Part shown: piece after piece, positions 55,812-63,893 of the stretch
How positions within the stretch are numbered: position 1 is the first letter of the stretch
Layout of the letters: each line of letters opens with the position of its first letter
Assembly (NCBI RefSeq): GCF_003340345.1
Contig: NZ_PPTQ01000003.1
Coordinates: forward strand, 124,001 to 188,000
DNA: 64,000 nt
Source: Paraeggerthella hongkongensis
GTDB taxonomy: Bacteria; Actinomycetota; Coriobacteriia; Coriobacteriales; Eggerthellaceae
Direction: 5' to 3'
Notes under the pieces: generated by a model
Database searches by the model: none
Seen by the model: only the letters and a program-made list of their open reading frames with translations
What the model was told of the DNA's origin: nothing
Program-made: the position numbers and the translations under genes

Positions 55812-57662
55812 ATGGAGCTTTCACGAAGGAATTTCCTGGCAGGAGCGGCGAGTGCTGGCGTCCTGGGCGTCATGGGGCTAGCCGGCTGCGCTCCGCAGCC
55901 GGCTAAGGAGCCGGACAAGGGAAGCGCGGCTGCGGGCGAGGCCGCTTCGGCCCGCCCTGCATACTATATGTGCGACGAGAATTGGCTGGGCTCCGCGCCC
56001 GAGATTGCCGATGGCGACATTGCGGAGACGAAGTCTTTCGACGTCGTGGTGGTGGGCGGCGGTCATGCTGGCACGCAAGCGGCGTTGGCCGCTGCGCAAG
56101 AGGGTGCGAGCGTGGCCGTGATCGAGAAGCACAACGACGGCGAAATCGTGTATCGGGGCGACGACATCTGCTCGTACAATTCGAAGCTGCTGGAAAGCTG
56201 GGGTTTCGGTCCGTACGATCTGAATGAAATCGTGAACGAGTACGTACGTCGCGCCAATGGACGGTGCAGCACCGATGTCATTCGTTCGTTCGTGTACAAC
56301 TCGGGCGAAATGATGGACAATCTGGCTTCGCTCGTTCCCGATACGTCGAACGTGTTCGATTTCGAAGGCGGCGAGTGCATCGTTCAGATCGCTTACGACA
56401 AGCCGAACGGAAGCGATTATCCGGTGGAGGTGTCCGGTTACAAGATGTGGGCATCCACCGTGCAGACCGTTGGTACGAAAAACGCTAATCCGGTGGGCAA
56501 GAATGGCTTGACGGACGTTTCCCGCTTGGCCGAGCTCGAGACGTATTGCCGCGATGCCGCCGAGGATTTGGGCGCGAAATGGTTTTGCGGCCATGCGGCG
56601 GTGCGTTGCGTGCAGAGTGACGAGGGCGCAGTCCTTGGCGTTATCGCTCAAGATGCCGACGGATCCTATGTGCGCTTCGACGCATCCAAGGGCGTTATCC
56701 TGGCCACGGGCGACTTCGGTGCCAATACCGACATGGTGTGGGAGCTTTGCTCGGAATGCGCTGAAAACGCCGAGCGACATGGCGTGGATCGGGAGACGTT
56801 GACGGGTATGACCGACTGCGATGGCTCCGGTCATAAAATGGGCTGCTGGGCGGGCGGTGCCATCGAGAGCCATCCGCGCCCCGTGGCCGGCGACGCGCCT
56901 TCCATTTCGTTCGGTCCCTGGGGTTCGGCTCCAAGCTTGTGGATGAACTGCAAGGGCGAGCGCTTCATGAACGAGTCGTATGCGGGGTTGGTGCTGGCTC
57001 AGTCGTGCCGTCAGCCTATTGATCTCGAAGCGGCCATGGTGGGCAACTTCGCCATCATGGATAAAAAGCACATGCAGTATATTCAGGCGGGCGGCCTTGA
57101 TCACGGTGCTCCTAACTGGGGATTTCCTGAGGGCATCGAAGAATATCGGGCGCAGATGGACGGCGCAGACCCCTCTGCTGGCACCATTGAGGTTCGCGGT
57201 CTGGAAATTGCGAACCGCACGAGGCCGTTTGTGAACGAGGTGTTCGTTGGGGCTACCGTGGAGGAAGCGCTGAAAAATGCCGGGCTTTCCGGGGAGGCTC
57301 TCGAAACCGCAAAGGCCACGGTCGAGCGTTACAACGAACTGTGCGCTGCTGGAGTGGATGCAGATTACGGCAAGCCGGAGAATCTGCTCATTCCGATCGA
57401 CGAGGCCCCGTTCTATATTGCCAAGCAGGGCACCGAGCGCTTGTACGGTCCTGGCCTGAACACGCTTGCGGGCTTGTGCGTCAACGGAAGCTACCAGGTG
57501 CTTACGGCTTCGAAAAACGATGTCGTCAAGGGCCTGTATGCGGTGGGCAACACGATGGGCGAGCGCTACGGAAACGCTTACAACTGTCCCTCTGCGGGCA
57601 ACAACATGGGCAACGCCATGACGAGCGGCCGCGTGGCTGGCAAGCATGCTGCTCGAGGCTAA
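55812..57662 (+). CDS. Tat-exported FAD-dependent reductase (fumarate reductase/flavocytochrome c flavoprotein family)
   Basis: A 616-residue flavoprotein. The N-terminus MELSRRNFLAGAASAGVLGV is a Tat signal, and LAGC at about 22-25 is a lipobox. The FAD-binding Rossmann motif VVVGGGHAGTQAALAAAQEG follows at about 77-96, then GVILATGDFG and a C-terminal NTMGERYGN segment. Relatives reduce fumarate, urocanate, or host and drug molecules outside the membrane, usually with a partner cytochrome c, which is not encoded here. The substrate is unknown; the divergent LuxR protein is the likely controller. ATG 55812 follows AGGAG. Confidence 0.92.
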   Translation: MELSRRNFLAGAASAGVLGVMGLAGCAPQPAKEPDKGSAAAGEAASARPAYYMCDENWLGSAPEIADGDIAETKSFDVVVVGGGHAGTQAALAAAQEGASVAVIEKHNDGEIVYRGDDICSYNSKLLESWGFGPYDLNEIVNEYVRRANGRCSTDVIRSFVYNSGEMMDNLASLVPDTSNVFDFEGGECIVQIAYDKPNGSDYPVEVSGYKMWASTVQTVGTKNANPVGKNGLTDVSRLAELETYCRDAAEDLGAKWFCGHAAVRCVQSDEGAVLGVIAQDADGSYVRFDASKGVILATGDFGANTDMVWELCSECAENAERHGVDRETLTGMTDCDGSGHKMGCWAGGAIESHPRPVAGDAPSISFGPWGSAPSLWMNCKGERFMNESYAGLVLAQSCRQPIDLEAAMVGNFAIMDKKHMQYIQAGGLDHGAPNWGFPEGIEEYRAQMDGADPSAGTIEVRGLEIANRTRPFVNEVFVGATVEEALKNAGLSGEALETAKATVERYNELCAAGVDADYGKPENLLIPIDEAPFYIAKQGTERLYGPGLNTLAGLCVNGSYQVLTASKNDVVKGLYAVGNTMGERYGNAYNCPSAGNNMGNAMTSGRVAGKHAARG

Positions 57663-57897
57663 ACGACTCGCGACGATGCTGGGAACGGCGAGCGAGCGGT
57701 GATGCAGCGCACCGTCCGTCCGCGCATGTCGGCATCGTCTTTTCCTCCCTCCTGCGAAGGCCGCGCTCGAGCGCGGCCTTCGTGCGTTCGGGCGCGGCCG
57801 GCATGATCGGTTGCTGGAGGTGGACTCCGATGCGCCGGTGCCGCCCGCGTTCGCGTTTGCGCTCGCTTCCTGTCAAGCTCCCTTCCGTGCGTCGTGC

Positions 57898-57903
57898 TAT
57901 ACT
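57898..57903 (+). promoter_or_regulatory. -10 element of the mobBA gene
   Basis: TATACT with TGC upstream lies 27 bases before ATG 57931. No clear -35. Confidence 0.55.
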
Positions 57904-57930
57904 GAGCGCCGAATGAACAGGGGGAAGCGC

Positions 57931-59268
57931 ATGGTGAACATTCCTAGTCCGGCGGTGTCCATAGTTGGACGCCATAATTCGGGCAAGACCACGCTGATCG
58001 AAAAGCTTATCGCTGAACTGGTGTCTCGAGGCCTCGACGTGGGTAGCGTGAAGCATCACAGCCACGTGGGCTTCGATATCGATATTCCCGGAAAGGACTC
58101 GTATCGCCATCGCGCCGCCGGTGCAAGCGAGACGGTGATTGCAGCTCCGGGCCAGATGGCGCGCGTGAAAACCGTCAAAGGCGAAATCGAGTGCGCTGAA
58201 ATCGTGCGCAGCATGCCCGGTCACGACATCGTGGTGGTGGAAGGCTATCGCAAAAGCGGGCTTCCTACCATCGAGATCATGCGCTCGGGCAACGAAGCCG
58301 ACGCACGCGTAGCCGACGTGTTCGCCGAAGGCGCGCGTTGCGGTTGGCCGCTCGGCACCGACTTCACGCAGTTCACGCGCGGTACGGTTCCTCCTGCTGA
58401 CGACCCGGCCGCTCACGAGATGCTCGAACGTTCCCAGCAAGCGCCTGCTTCGGCAACGGGCAGTCACTTCGCCGTGCAGCATCCCGATCATGCCGATATC
58501 TCCAACAAGCTTCCCACGGCGCAGACTGTTGCCGTGGTGACCGATATCGCCGATGCGCATCGCGCTGCCGAGACGTACGGCATTCCCTCGTTCGATTTGA
58601 ACGACGTTTCCGGATTGGCGGATTTCGTCGCGCAGCGCTACGCTCGGCCGCGTGTGACCGTGGTGATCCAGGCAGGCGGGGAGAGCCGTCGCATGGGTCA
58701 GAGCAAGGCGACGGTTCCGTTCGCGGGCCGCCCCCTTATCGCCCGTATGGTCGAGCGACTTGCTCCCGCTTCGGATGACTTGATCATCACGACGAACGAG
58801 CCGGAAAACCTGACGTTTCTGTACGACATGTTCCCGCAGTACCGCATCCAGTTCGTGCGGGATGCGTGCGAATGCCGCGGTGCGCTGCCGGGGTTGTACA
58901 CGGCTCTGCAGGCGGCCGGCAACCCGTACGTTGCCGTAGTGGCGTGCGACATGGTGTTCGCATCGCCGTCGCTTGTTGTTGCCGAAGCCCTGGCCATGAA
59001 CGAGTCGGGCGCCGACGTGGTGGTTCCCATCAACAAGCACGGCTACGAGCCGTTCCACGCAATGTATCGTCGCTCGGGCTGCCTGCCTGCCGTGACCGCG
59101 GCGCTCGACCGGGGAGAAAAGCGCGCCCAGGCGTTCTTCGCCGACGTGAACGTGCTCGAATTCCCGCAAGCGCGCGTCTTGGAGGCCGAGCCCATGGGCG
59201 GCTGTTTTATTAACGCGAACACGCCCGAAGAGCTTCGCTCGTTGGAAGAATCTTTCTTGGAGGGGTAG
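57931..59268 (+). CDS. MobB-MobA fusion, molybdopterin guanine dinucleotide synthesis
   Basis: A 445-residue fusion. Residues 1-160 are MobB, with P-loop GRHNSGKTTLIEKL and VVEGYRKSGLP. A linker of about 85 residues follows. Residues 245-445 are MobA, with the nucleotide signature QAGGESRRMGQSKA and VACDMVFASPSLV. MobA joins GMP to molybdopterin for DMSO-reductase-type enzymes, which Eggerthellaceae have in large numbers. ATG 57931 is preferred because AGGGGGAAG lies before it; ATG 57913 is an alternative. Confidence 0.93.
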   Translation: MVNIPSPAVSIVGRHNSGKTTLIEKLIAELVSRGLDVGSVKHHSHVGFDIDIPGKDSYRHRAAGASETVIAAPGQMARVKTVKGEIECAEIVRSMPGHDIVVVEGYRKSGLPTIEIMRSGNEADARVADVFAEGARCGWPLGTDFTQFTRGTVPPADDPAAHEMLERSQQAPASATGSHFAVQHPDHADISNKLPTAQTVAVVTDIADAHRAAETYGIPSFDLNDVSGLADFVAQRYARPRVTVVIQAGGESRRMGQSKATVPFAGRPLIARMVERLAPASDDLIITTNEPENLTFLYDMFPQYRIQFVRDACECRGALPGLYTALQAAGNPYVAVVACDMVFASPSLVVAEALAMNESGADVVVPINKHGYEPFHAMYRRSGCLPAVTAALDRGEKRAQAFFADVNVLEFPQARVLEAEPMGGCFINANTPEELRSLEESFLEG

Positions 59269-59269
59269 C

Positions 59270-60418
59270 ATGCCCAACCTTATCGACATAGTCGAAGTGG
59301 CGGAAGCGCTTGAGAGCAAGGCCGTTTACTTGGCCTCCGATCGCTGCACGGTGGTGCGAAACCGCCATTCCTCGTGCACGAAGTGCTCGGACGCGTGCCC
59401 GACCGGCGCAGTTGAGGCGGTCGACAACGTGCTGTCGCTTGACAGCGATGCCTGCGTGGCATGCGGGGCCTGCACGACGGTCTGTCCCACCGAAGCGCTC
59501 ATTCCGTTGCAGCCGCTTGACGAGGACCTTGCTTCAAGCGTGGCGGAAGGCGTGGTGAATACCGAAGGGATGGCCGTATTCGCGTGCGCTCGCATAGCGT
59601 CGAAGCGCGTGGGCGATCCCCGACGTTACGCGGAGGTTCCGTGCTTGGCTCGCATGGAAGAAAGCGTGCTTCTGGGGCTTGCCGCGCGCGGCGTGGAGGA
59701 CATCGTGCTGGTCGACGGCACGTGCTCGACGTGCAAATTCAGGGCGAATGTGCCGGGGATCGACGCCACCGTTCGTTCGGCGAACGATCTGATTGCCGCG
59801 CAAGGTTCCGAGATCCGCGTGAGGCGGGCGTCGGCGTTTCCCGAGGAAGTGTTGCTGCAGGACAAGCGCAGCTTGCTGGGTGAATCGCGCCGGGGATTTT
59901 TTACCAGCGCTCGTTCGCGTGCGGTGGATGCGGCCGGGAAAACCGCCGAAGTGATGGTGTTCAAAAACGATGGCGCCGCTGGTCCGTCGCTACGCGATCG
60001 CCTGCGCATGTCCGACGCGGGAACGCTTCCGCAGTTCAACCCCGAGCGCCGTATGCGCGTGCTCGACGCCATGGATGGGCTGGGCGCTTCGACGGTGCCT
60101 GAAATCGATACGCGGCTGTTCGGGTCGGTGTCGATCGACGAAGAAGCATGCAGTTCATGCGGCATGTGCACGGTATTCTGTCCCACGGGAGCGCTCAAGA
60201 AGAGCGAGATGAAGCCCGCGGACGGCGAAGGCAGCTTCCTTGAATTCTCCGCGGCCGATTGCGTGCAGTGCCGCCTGTGCTCCGATGCATGCTTGAAGAG
60301 TTGCTTGACCGTAAGCTCTACGGTGAGCACCGATGAGCTGTTCGACTTCGAGCCGCGCCTCATCCATCTGCCGAACCCTCCGAAGCGCACCGGTATTCTG
60401 GGAAGCTTGAAGCGCTAG
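59270..60418 (+). CDS. Multi-[4Fe-4S] protein with a hydrogenase-like Cys domain
   Basis: A 382-residue iron-sulfur protein. Four ferredoxin-type clusters are suggested by CTKCSDACPTG (36-46), CVACGACTTVCPTEA (62-76), CSSCGMCTVFCPTGA (near 293) and CVQCRLCSDACLKSC (near 333). Between the pairs, residues about 100-170 (VFACARIAS, CLARMEESVLLGLAARGVED, GTCSTCKF) resemble the MvhD/FrhD-type hydrogenase iron-sulfur subunit. It starts one base after mobBA ends, so both are one unit. A role in supplying electrons or in molybdoenzyme maturation is inferred. Confidence 0.85.
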   Translation: MPNLIDIVEVAEALESKAVYLASDRCTVVRNRHSSCTKCSDACPTGAVEAVDNVLSLDSDACVACGACTTVCPTEALIPLQPLDEDLASSVAEGVVNTEGMAVFACARIASKRVGDPRRYAEVPCLARMEESVLLGLAARGVEDIVLVDGTCSTCKFRANVPGIDATVRSANDLIAAQGSEIRVRRASAFPEEVLLQDKRSLLGESRRGFFTSARSRAVDAAGKTAEVMVFKNDGAAGPSLRDRLRMSDAGTLPQFNPERRMRVLDAMDGLGASTVPEIDTRLFGSVSIDEEACSSCGMCTVFCPTGALKKSEMKPADGEGSFLEFSAADCVQCRLCSDACLKSCLTVSSTVSTDELFDFEPRLIHLPNPPKRTGILGSLKR

Positions 60419-60423
60419 TCCGG

Positions 60424-60464
60424 CATGCGGATGCGGGCGGAAGGGCGATGCTCGCATCCGCATG
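60424..60464. terminator. Hairpin after the iron-sulfur gene
   Basis: CATGCGGATGCG (60424-60435) and CGCATCCGCATG (60453-60464) form a perfect 12-bp stem with a 17-base loop, six bases after the stop codon. No T-run. Confidence 0.55.
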
Positions 60465-60598
60465 TTCTGCTGTCGGTCGGCGGACGCTTGCCCGATGCGC
60501 CGAATTGCGGGAAGCGCCGTTTCTCTTGAAGGATCCGCCAGCGACGATCCTTTTGGCGATGCTGTGCAGTTGCGCGCCCTCGATTTTGGCTTTACGAT

Positions 60599-60630
60599 CG
60601 CCTTCCCGCCTTCCCGCCTTCCCGCCTTCG
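60599..60630. repeat. Four tandem 8-bp repeats
   Basis: CGCCTTCC repeats three times in full and a fourth time with one change (CGCCTTCG), about 45 bases before the DUF975 gene and just before its likely -10 (TGCTAGGCT). Confidence 0.8.
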
Positions 60631-60674
60631 GGGGTGTGCTAGGCTTTAAGCCTGCCGGATAAAAGGAGGCCACC

Positions 60675-61442
60675 ATGCATGCAAGCCAGATTCGCGCCCT
60701 TGCTCGGAGTGTTCTGCGGGGCATGTGGGGCGTTGCGCTCGTCGTCACGCTGGTAGCCGTGATCATGGGCGACGTGAATGTTGCCGTATTGCCGTCTTTC
60801 ACCGTTCAAGTGGGCGAGGCTTTCTATACTGTCGGCAGTTCTGACGGATTCCAATACTTGGCGCGTATTCCTTTCGCGTTCGAGCCCGCTCCCTTCGCGT
60901 TCGAGCTTGCTTTTGCGGAGCCGTCCGGCTTTCTGAGCGTTGTCGTCGGCATCTACGGCGTTGTTGTTCTGATAATCGGCGGGGCGGTGCGTCAAGGGCT
61001 TTGCCAGTTCAATATCAACCTGATCAAGAAAGACGCCCCTGCGGAATTCAACGTCTTGTTCTCGAAATTTTCGAATCTGGGCAAATGCCTTTTGCTGAAT
61101 CTTGCCATGTGGCTTCTCATTTTTGCATGGTCGCTGCTGCTTATCATCCCGGGCATCATCGCCGCCTACCGCTACGCTATGGCTCCCTACATCATGGCGC
61201 AAAATCCGGATATTGGCGTGATGGACGCCATCGGCCAGTCCAAGGAGCTTATGAGGGGGCACAAAGGCCGGCTGTTCTGGTTGAGCCTGACCTTCATTGG
61301 GTGGGTGCTCCTGTCGGTTTTGACCTTTGGGATAGGCTTTCTCTGGCTGAATCCTTACATGGAAGCGGCGCAGGCGGCTTTCTATCTGGAGCGAACCGAT
61401 CAGCTTCCAGGCACGCACAAAAACAGCCCCACCTCCATCTAG
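60675..61442 (+). CDS. DUF975-family membrane protein
   Basis: A 255-residue protein with five or six hydrophobic segments. The DUF975 pattern is visible in IRALARSVLRGMWG at the start, INLIKKDAPAEFNVLFSKF, LLLIIPGIIAAYRYAMAPYI and NPDIGVMDAIGQSKELMRGHK near the end. Function unknown. AAAAGGAGG precedes the ATG. Confidence 0.9.
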   Translation: MHASQIRALARSVLRGMWGVALVVTLVAVIMGDVNVAVLPSFTVQVGEAFYTVGSSDGFQYLARIPFAFEPAPFAFELAFAEPSGFLSVVVGIYGVVVLIIGGAVRQGLCQFNINLIKKDAPAEFNVLFSKFSNLGKCLLLNLAMWLLIFAWSLLLIIPGIIAAYRYAMAPYIMAQNPDIGVMDAIGQSKELMRGHKGRLFWLSLTFIGWVLLSVLTFGIGFLWLNPYMEAAQAAFYLERTDQLPGTHKNSPTSI

Positions 61443-61529
61443 ACCGAGGGGCAAAGCGAGCATAGGCGTTTGCACTCGAAGTCATTGGAACGAGTCTTCG
61501 ACGAGTCTGTTCATGTGTCGATTTGTAAA

Positions 61530-61550
61530 CTGTATTGAAAACAAGTACAG
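61530..61550. promoter_or_regulatory. Putative Rrf2 operator
   Basis: CTGTA-N11-TACAG is a palindrome over the -35 of the rrf2 promoter (TTGAAA at 61535). Autoregulation by the Rrf2 protein is inferred. Confidence 0.4.
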
Positions 61551-61564
61551 AACTGCTGTATAAG
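61535..61564 (+). promoter_or_regulatory. Promoter of the rrf2-ccdA unit
   Basis: TTGAAA, an 18-base spacer and TATAAG. Downstream, GGGCCGGTCG and CGATCGGCCC (61581-61604) make a hairpin in the leader, which may attenuate. Confidence 0.55.
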
Positions 61565-61624
61565 TAGGTGCAGCAAACAAGGGCCGGTCGTCCTCGATCG
61601 GCCCGTTCGATTTTCGGAGTGGGT

Positions 61625-62101
61625 ATGAACAGCGATTTCATGGTGGCGGTGCACGCGCTTGTATATTTGAACCATAAGGCGGACACCGTTTCGAGCGAGG
61701 CGCTTGCCGAGAATATTTGCACGAATGCGGCGCGCGTGCGCAAAGTGATGGTGCCGCTCAAGCGTGCGGGCCTGGTGTCTACGCGCGAAGGGAGCGTGGG
61801 CGGATATCGATTTGCGGTCGATGCTGCTGAAGTGAGCCTACGAGCGGTGGCTGACGCTTTGAGCACGCATTTCGTCGAATCGACCTGGCATAGCGGTAGC
61901 CATGATATGGATTGCCTTATCGCGTGCGGGATGGCCGACGTCATGGACGGTATTTTCGCCGACTTGAACAAGCGCTGCCTCGAGGAGCTCGCTCGAATAA
62001 GCATAGCCGATATCGATGCGCGCATATTCGAGCCGAGCGTTCAAGACGGCGACCGTGCGACGCATCCTCATTCGTTGACCCCAAGCAATTCGACCGACTA
62101 G
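61625..62101 (+). CDS. Rrf2-family transcriptional regulator
   Basis: A 158-residue regulator with a winged helix (MNSDFMVAVHALVYLNHK, SSEALAENICTNAARVRKVM, GGYRFAVDAAEVSLRAVADAL) and a C-terminal helix. Cysteines at about 36 and in MDCLIACGM (near 99-104) could bind an iron-sulfur cluster or be redox-active, as in other Rrf2 proteins. The next gene, a thiol-transfer fusion, starts 10 bases on and is likely under its control. Confidence 0.9.
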   Translation: MNSDFMVAVHALVYLNHKADTVSSEALAENICTNAARVRKVMVPLKRAGLVSTREGSVGGYRFAVDAAEVSLRAVADALSTHFVESTWHSGSHDMDCLIACGMADVMDGIFADLNKRCLEELARISIADIDARIFEPSVQDGDRATHPHSLTPSNSTD

Positions 62102-62111
62102 GAGACGTTCC

Positions 62112-63440
62112 ATGGGCTTTTCTCTGGAAACGAGCATTCCTGCTTTGGCGGTGTTCGTACAAGGACTTCTGAGTTTCTTCTCTCCCTGCGTGCTGCCGCT
62201 GATTCCGCTGTACGTGGGCTACCTTGCCGGCGGCGCAGGCAAGGTGGGCGAGGACGGGCTTGTCGAGTATCCCCGCAAAAAAGTGTTCGTGAACACGCTG
62301 TTCTTCGTTGTTGGCGTGAGTTTCGCGTTTTTCTTGCTGGGCTTTGGGTTTACGGCGCTCGGGCAGTTCTTCACGGGCAACCAGCGCATGTTCTCGATGG
62401 TTGCAGGCATCATCATGGTGGTGTTCGGCCTGTACATGCTGGGCGCATTCGGCAAAACGCGCCTGATCGAATCCGAGCGTCGTTTGCCGTTCAATCTGAG
62501 TTCGTTCGCCATGAATCCCCTGGTCGCTTTGGTGCTGGGCTTTACGTTCAGCTTCGCGTGGACGCCTTGCGTGGGTCCGGTGCTGGCAAGCGTTTTGCTT
62601 ATGGCGTCGTCAAGCGCGTCGGCGGCGTGGGGCTATGCGCTGGTGGGCGTGTACACCCTGGGCTTCGTGCTGCCGTTTTTGGTGGTGGGCTTGTTCACTG
62701 GCGAGGTGCTGCGCTTTTTCCGGACGCACGGAAACGTGGTCAAATACACGGTGAAGGTGGGAGGAGCGCTGCTCATCGTCATGGGCTTGATGACGGTGAC
62801 GGGATGGATGAACGGCGTGACCAGCTACCTGTCTTCGTTCGGCGCCGCCCCCGCTGCGCAGGAGCAGTCGGTTGACGGCGCGGACGATGCGGGCAAGGCG
62901 AACTCGGACAAGCAGTCCTCGTCGTCCGCCTCGTCGTCCGACGGGAATGCTTCGGGGAAGAATTCGTCGGATCAAGCCATCGTGGCCCCGATGGCCGATA
63001 TTGTTTTGACGGATCAAAACGGGGTGGAGCGCAGGCTGTCCGATTATCGGGGCAAAACCGTGTTCCTGAACTTCTTCGCCACGTGGTGCGGCCCCTGCCA
63101 GCGTGAGATTCCCGATATTGAGGCGCTGTATAAATCGCGCGGCGAAAACCAGGATGATCTGGTGGTGCTGGCGGTGGCGAATCCTAAAACCGCCGACGAT
63201 CCGAAGAACAGCGATGTGTCCGAGGCCGAAGTGAAGTCGTTCATCAAGGAGCGGGGGATCACGTATCCGGTGCTGATGGATACGAAAAGCCAGCTGTTCA
63301 GGGCTTACGGCATTCGATCGTTCCCAACAACGTTCATGATCGACAAGGACGGCAACGTGTTCGGATACGTCACCGGCATGCTTACTCCCGACGTCATGAA
63401 CAGCATCGTCGAGCAAACGATGACCGGCGTGCGGAAGTAG
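62112..63440 (+). CDS. CcdA-TlpA fusion: transmembrane thiol transporter with thioredoxin domain
   Basis: A 442-residue fusion. Residues 1-235 are a six-helix CcdA/DsbD-type domain with the reactive cysteines in FSPCVLPLIPLYVG and SFAWTPCVGPVLAS. A Ser/Asp/Gly-rich linker follows (about 243-295). Residues 298-440 form an exported thioredoxin domain with FFATWCGPCQREIP (near 321) and the cis-proline region SFPTTFMIDKDG. Together they carry reducing power across the membrane to exported cysteines or cytochromes. Confidence 0.95.
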   Translation: MGFSLETSIPALAVFVQGLLSFFSPCVLPLIPLYVGYLAGGAGKVGEDGLVEYPRKKVFVNTLFFVVGVSFAFFLLGFGFTALGQFFTGNQRMFSMVAGIIMVVFGLYMLGAFGKTRLIESERRLPFNLSSFAMNPLVALVLGFTFSFAWTPCVGPVLASVLLMASSSASAAWGYALVGVYTLGFVLPFLVVGLFTGEVLRFFRTHGNVVKYTVKVGGALLIVMGLMTVTGWMNGVTSYLSSFGAAPAAQEQSVDGADDAGKANSDKQSSSSASSSDGNASGKNSSDQAIVAPMADIVLTDQNGVERRLSDYRGKTVFLNFFATWCGPCQREIPDIEALYKSRGENQDDLVVLAVANPKTADDPKNSDVSEAEVKSFIKERGITYPVLMDTKSQLFRAYGIRSFPTTFMIDKDGNVFGYVTGMLTPDVMNSIVEQTMTGVRK

Positions 63441-63459
63441 TTGCTGTTGGGTTTTTTTG

Positions 63460-63492
63460 ACCGCTCGCCCCGGTCGGGGCGAGCGGTTTTTT
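63460..63492 (+). terminator. Intrinsic terminator after the CcdA-TlpA gene
   Basis: ACCGCTCGCCCC-GGTC-GGGGCGAGCGGT, a perfect 12-bp stem, followed by a run of T. Confidence 0.97.
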
Positions 63493-63731
63493 CAGGATGC
63501 ATGTCCGGTGCTTCGAGTCGCGCGCGGGCGCGGCTCGCGCGGTCGTTCAGTGTTTTGCGTTGTTTGGAATGACCGTCGATGCCAATGCTGGCGAACGGCG
63601 CGTGGGTTCCTTTGTGCTTGTGGTGGGACGCTGTTTTTATTGGCGAGCGCAATGTCGTCTAGTCGCGATTTGCATGAGGGGGCTCTGCCGATTTCCGCCA
63701 GTTCATCTTCTAGCGCGAAGGCGACCCTCGC

Positions 63732-63893
63732 TGCACGATTCTTTCCCCAATGTTGCGTACGGTTGCCTGTTGTTCCGCCTTCCTGAAAGCCGTGCTCTTC
63801 CGACCTGGGCAAACGAAGCAATGTGCTTAAAGGGAAGGACTTGGAAGGGGGTCTATGGTTCAGGAAACGCAACATTGGGGAAAGAATCGTGCA
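63732..63893. repeat. Perfect 27-bp inverted repeats flanking 108 bp
   Basis: The left arm (63732-63758, starting TGCACGATTC) and right arm (63867-63893, ending GAATCGTGCA) are exact reverse complements over 27 bases. A second, 8-bp inverted pair (TTCCTGAA at 63780-63787, TTCAGGAA at 63859-63866) lies inside. No T-run or target duplication is seen. The stretch 63493-64000 has no gene I can support. Confidence 0.9.
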
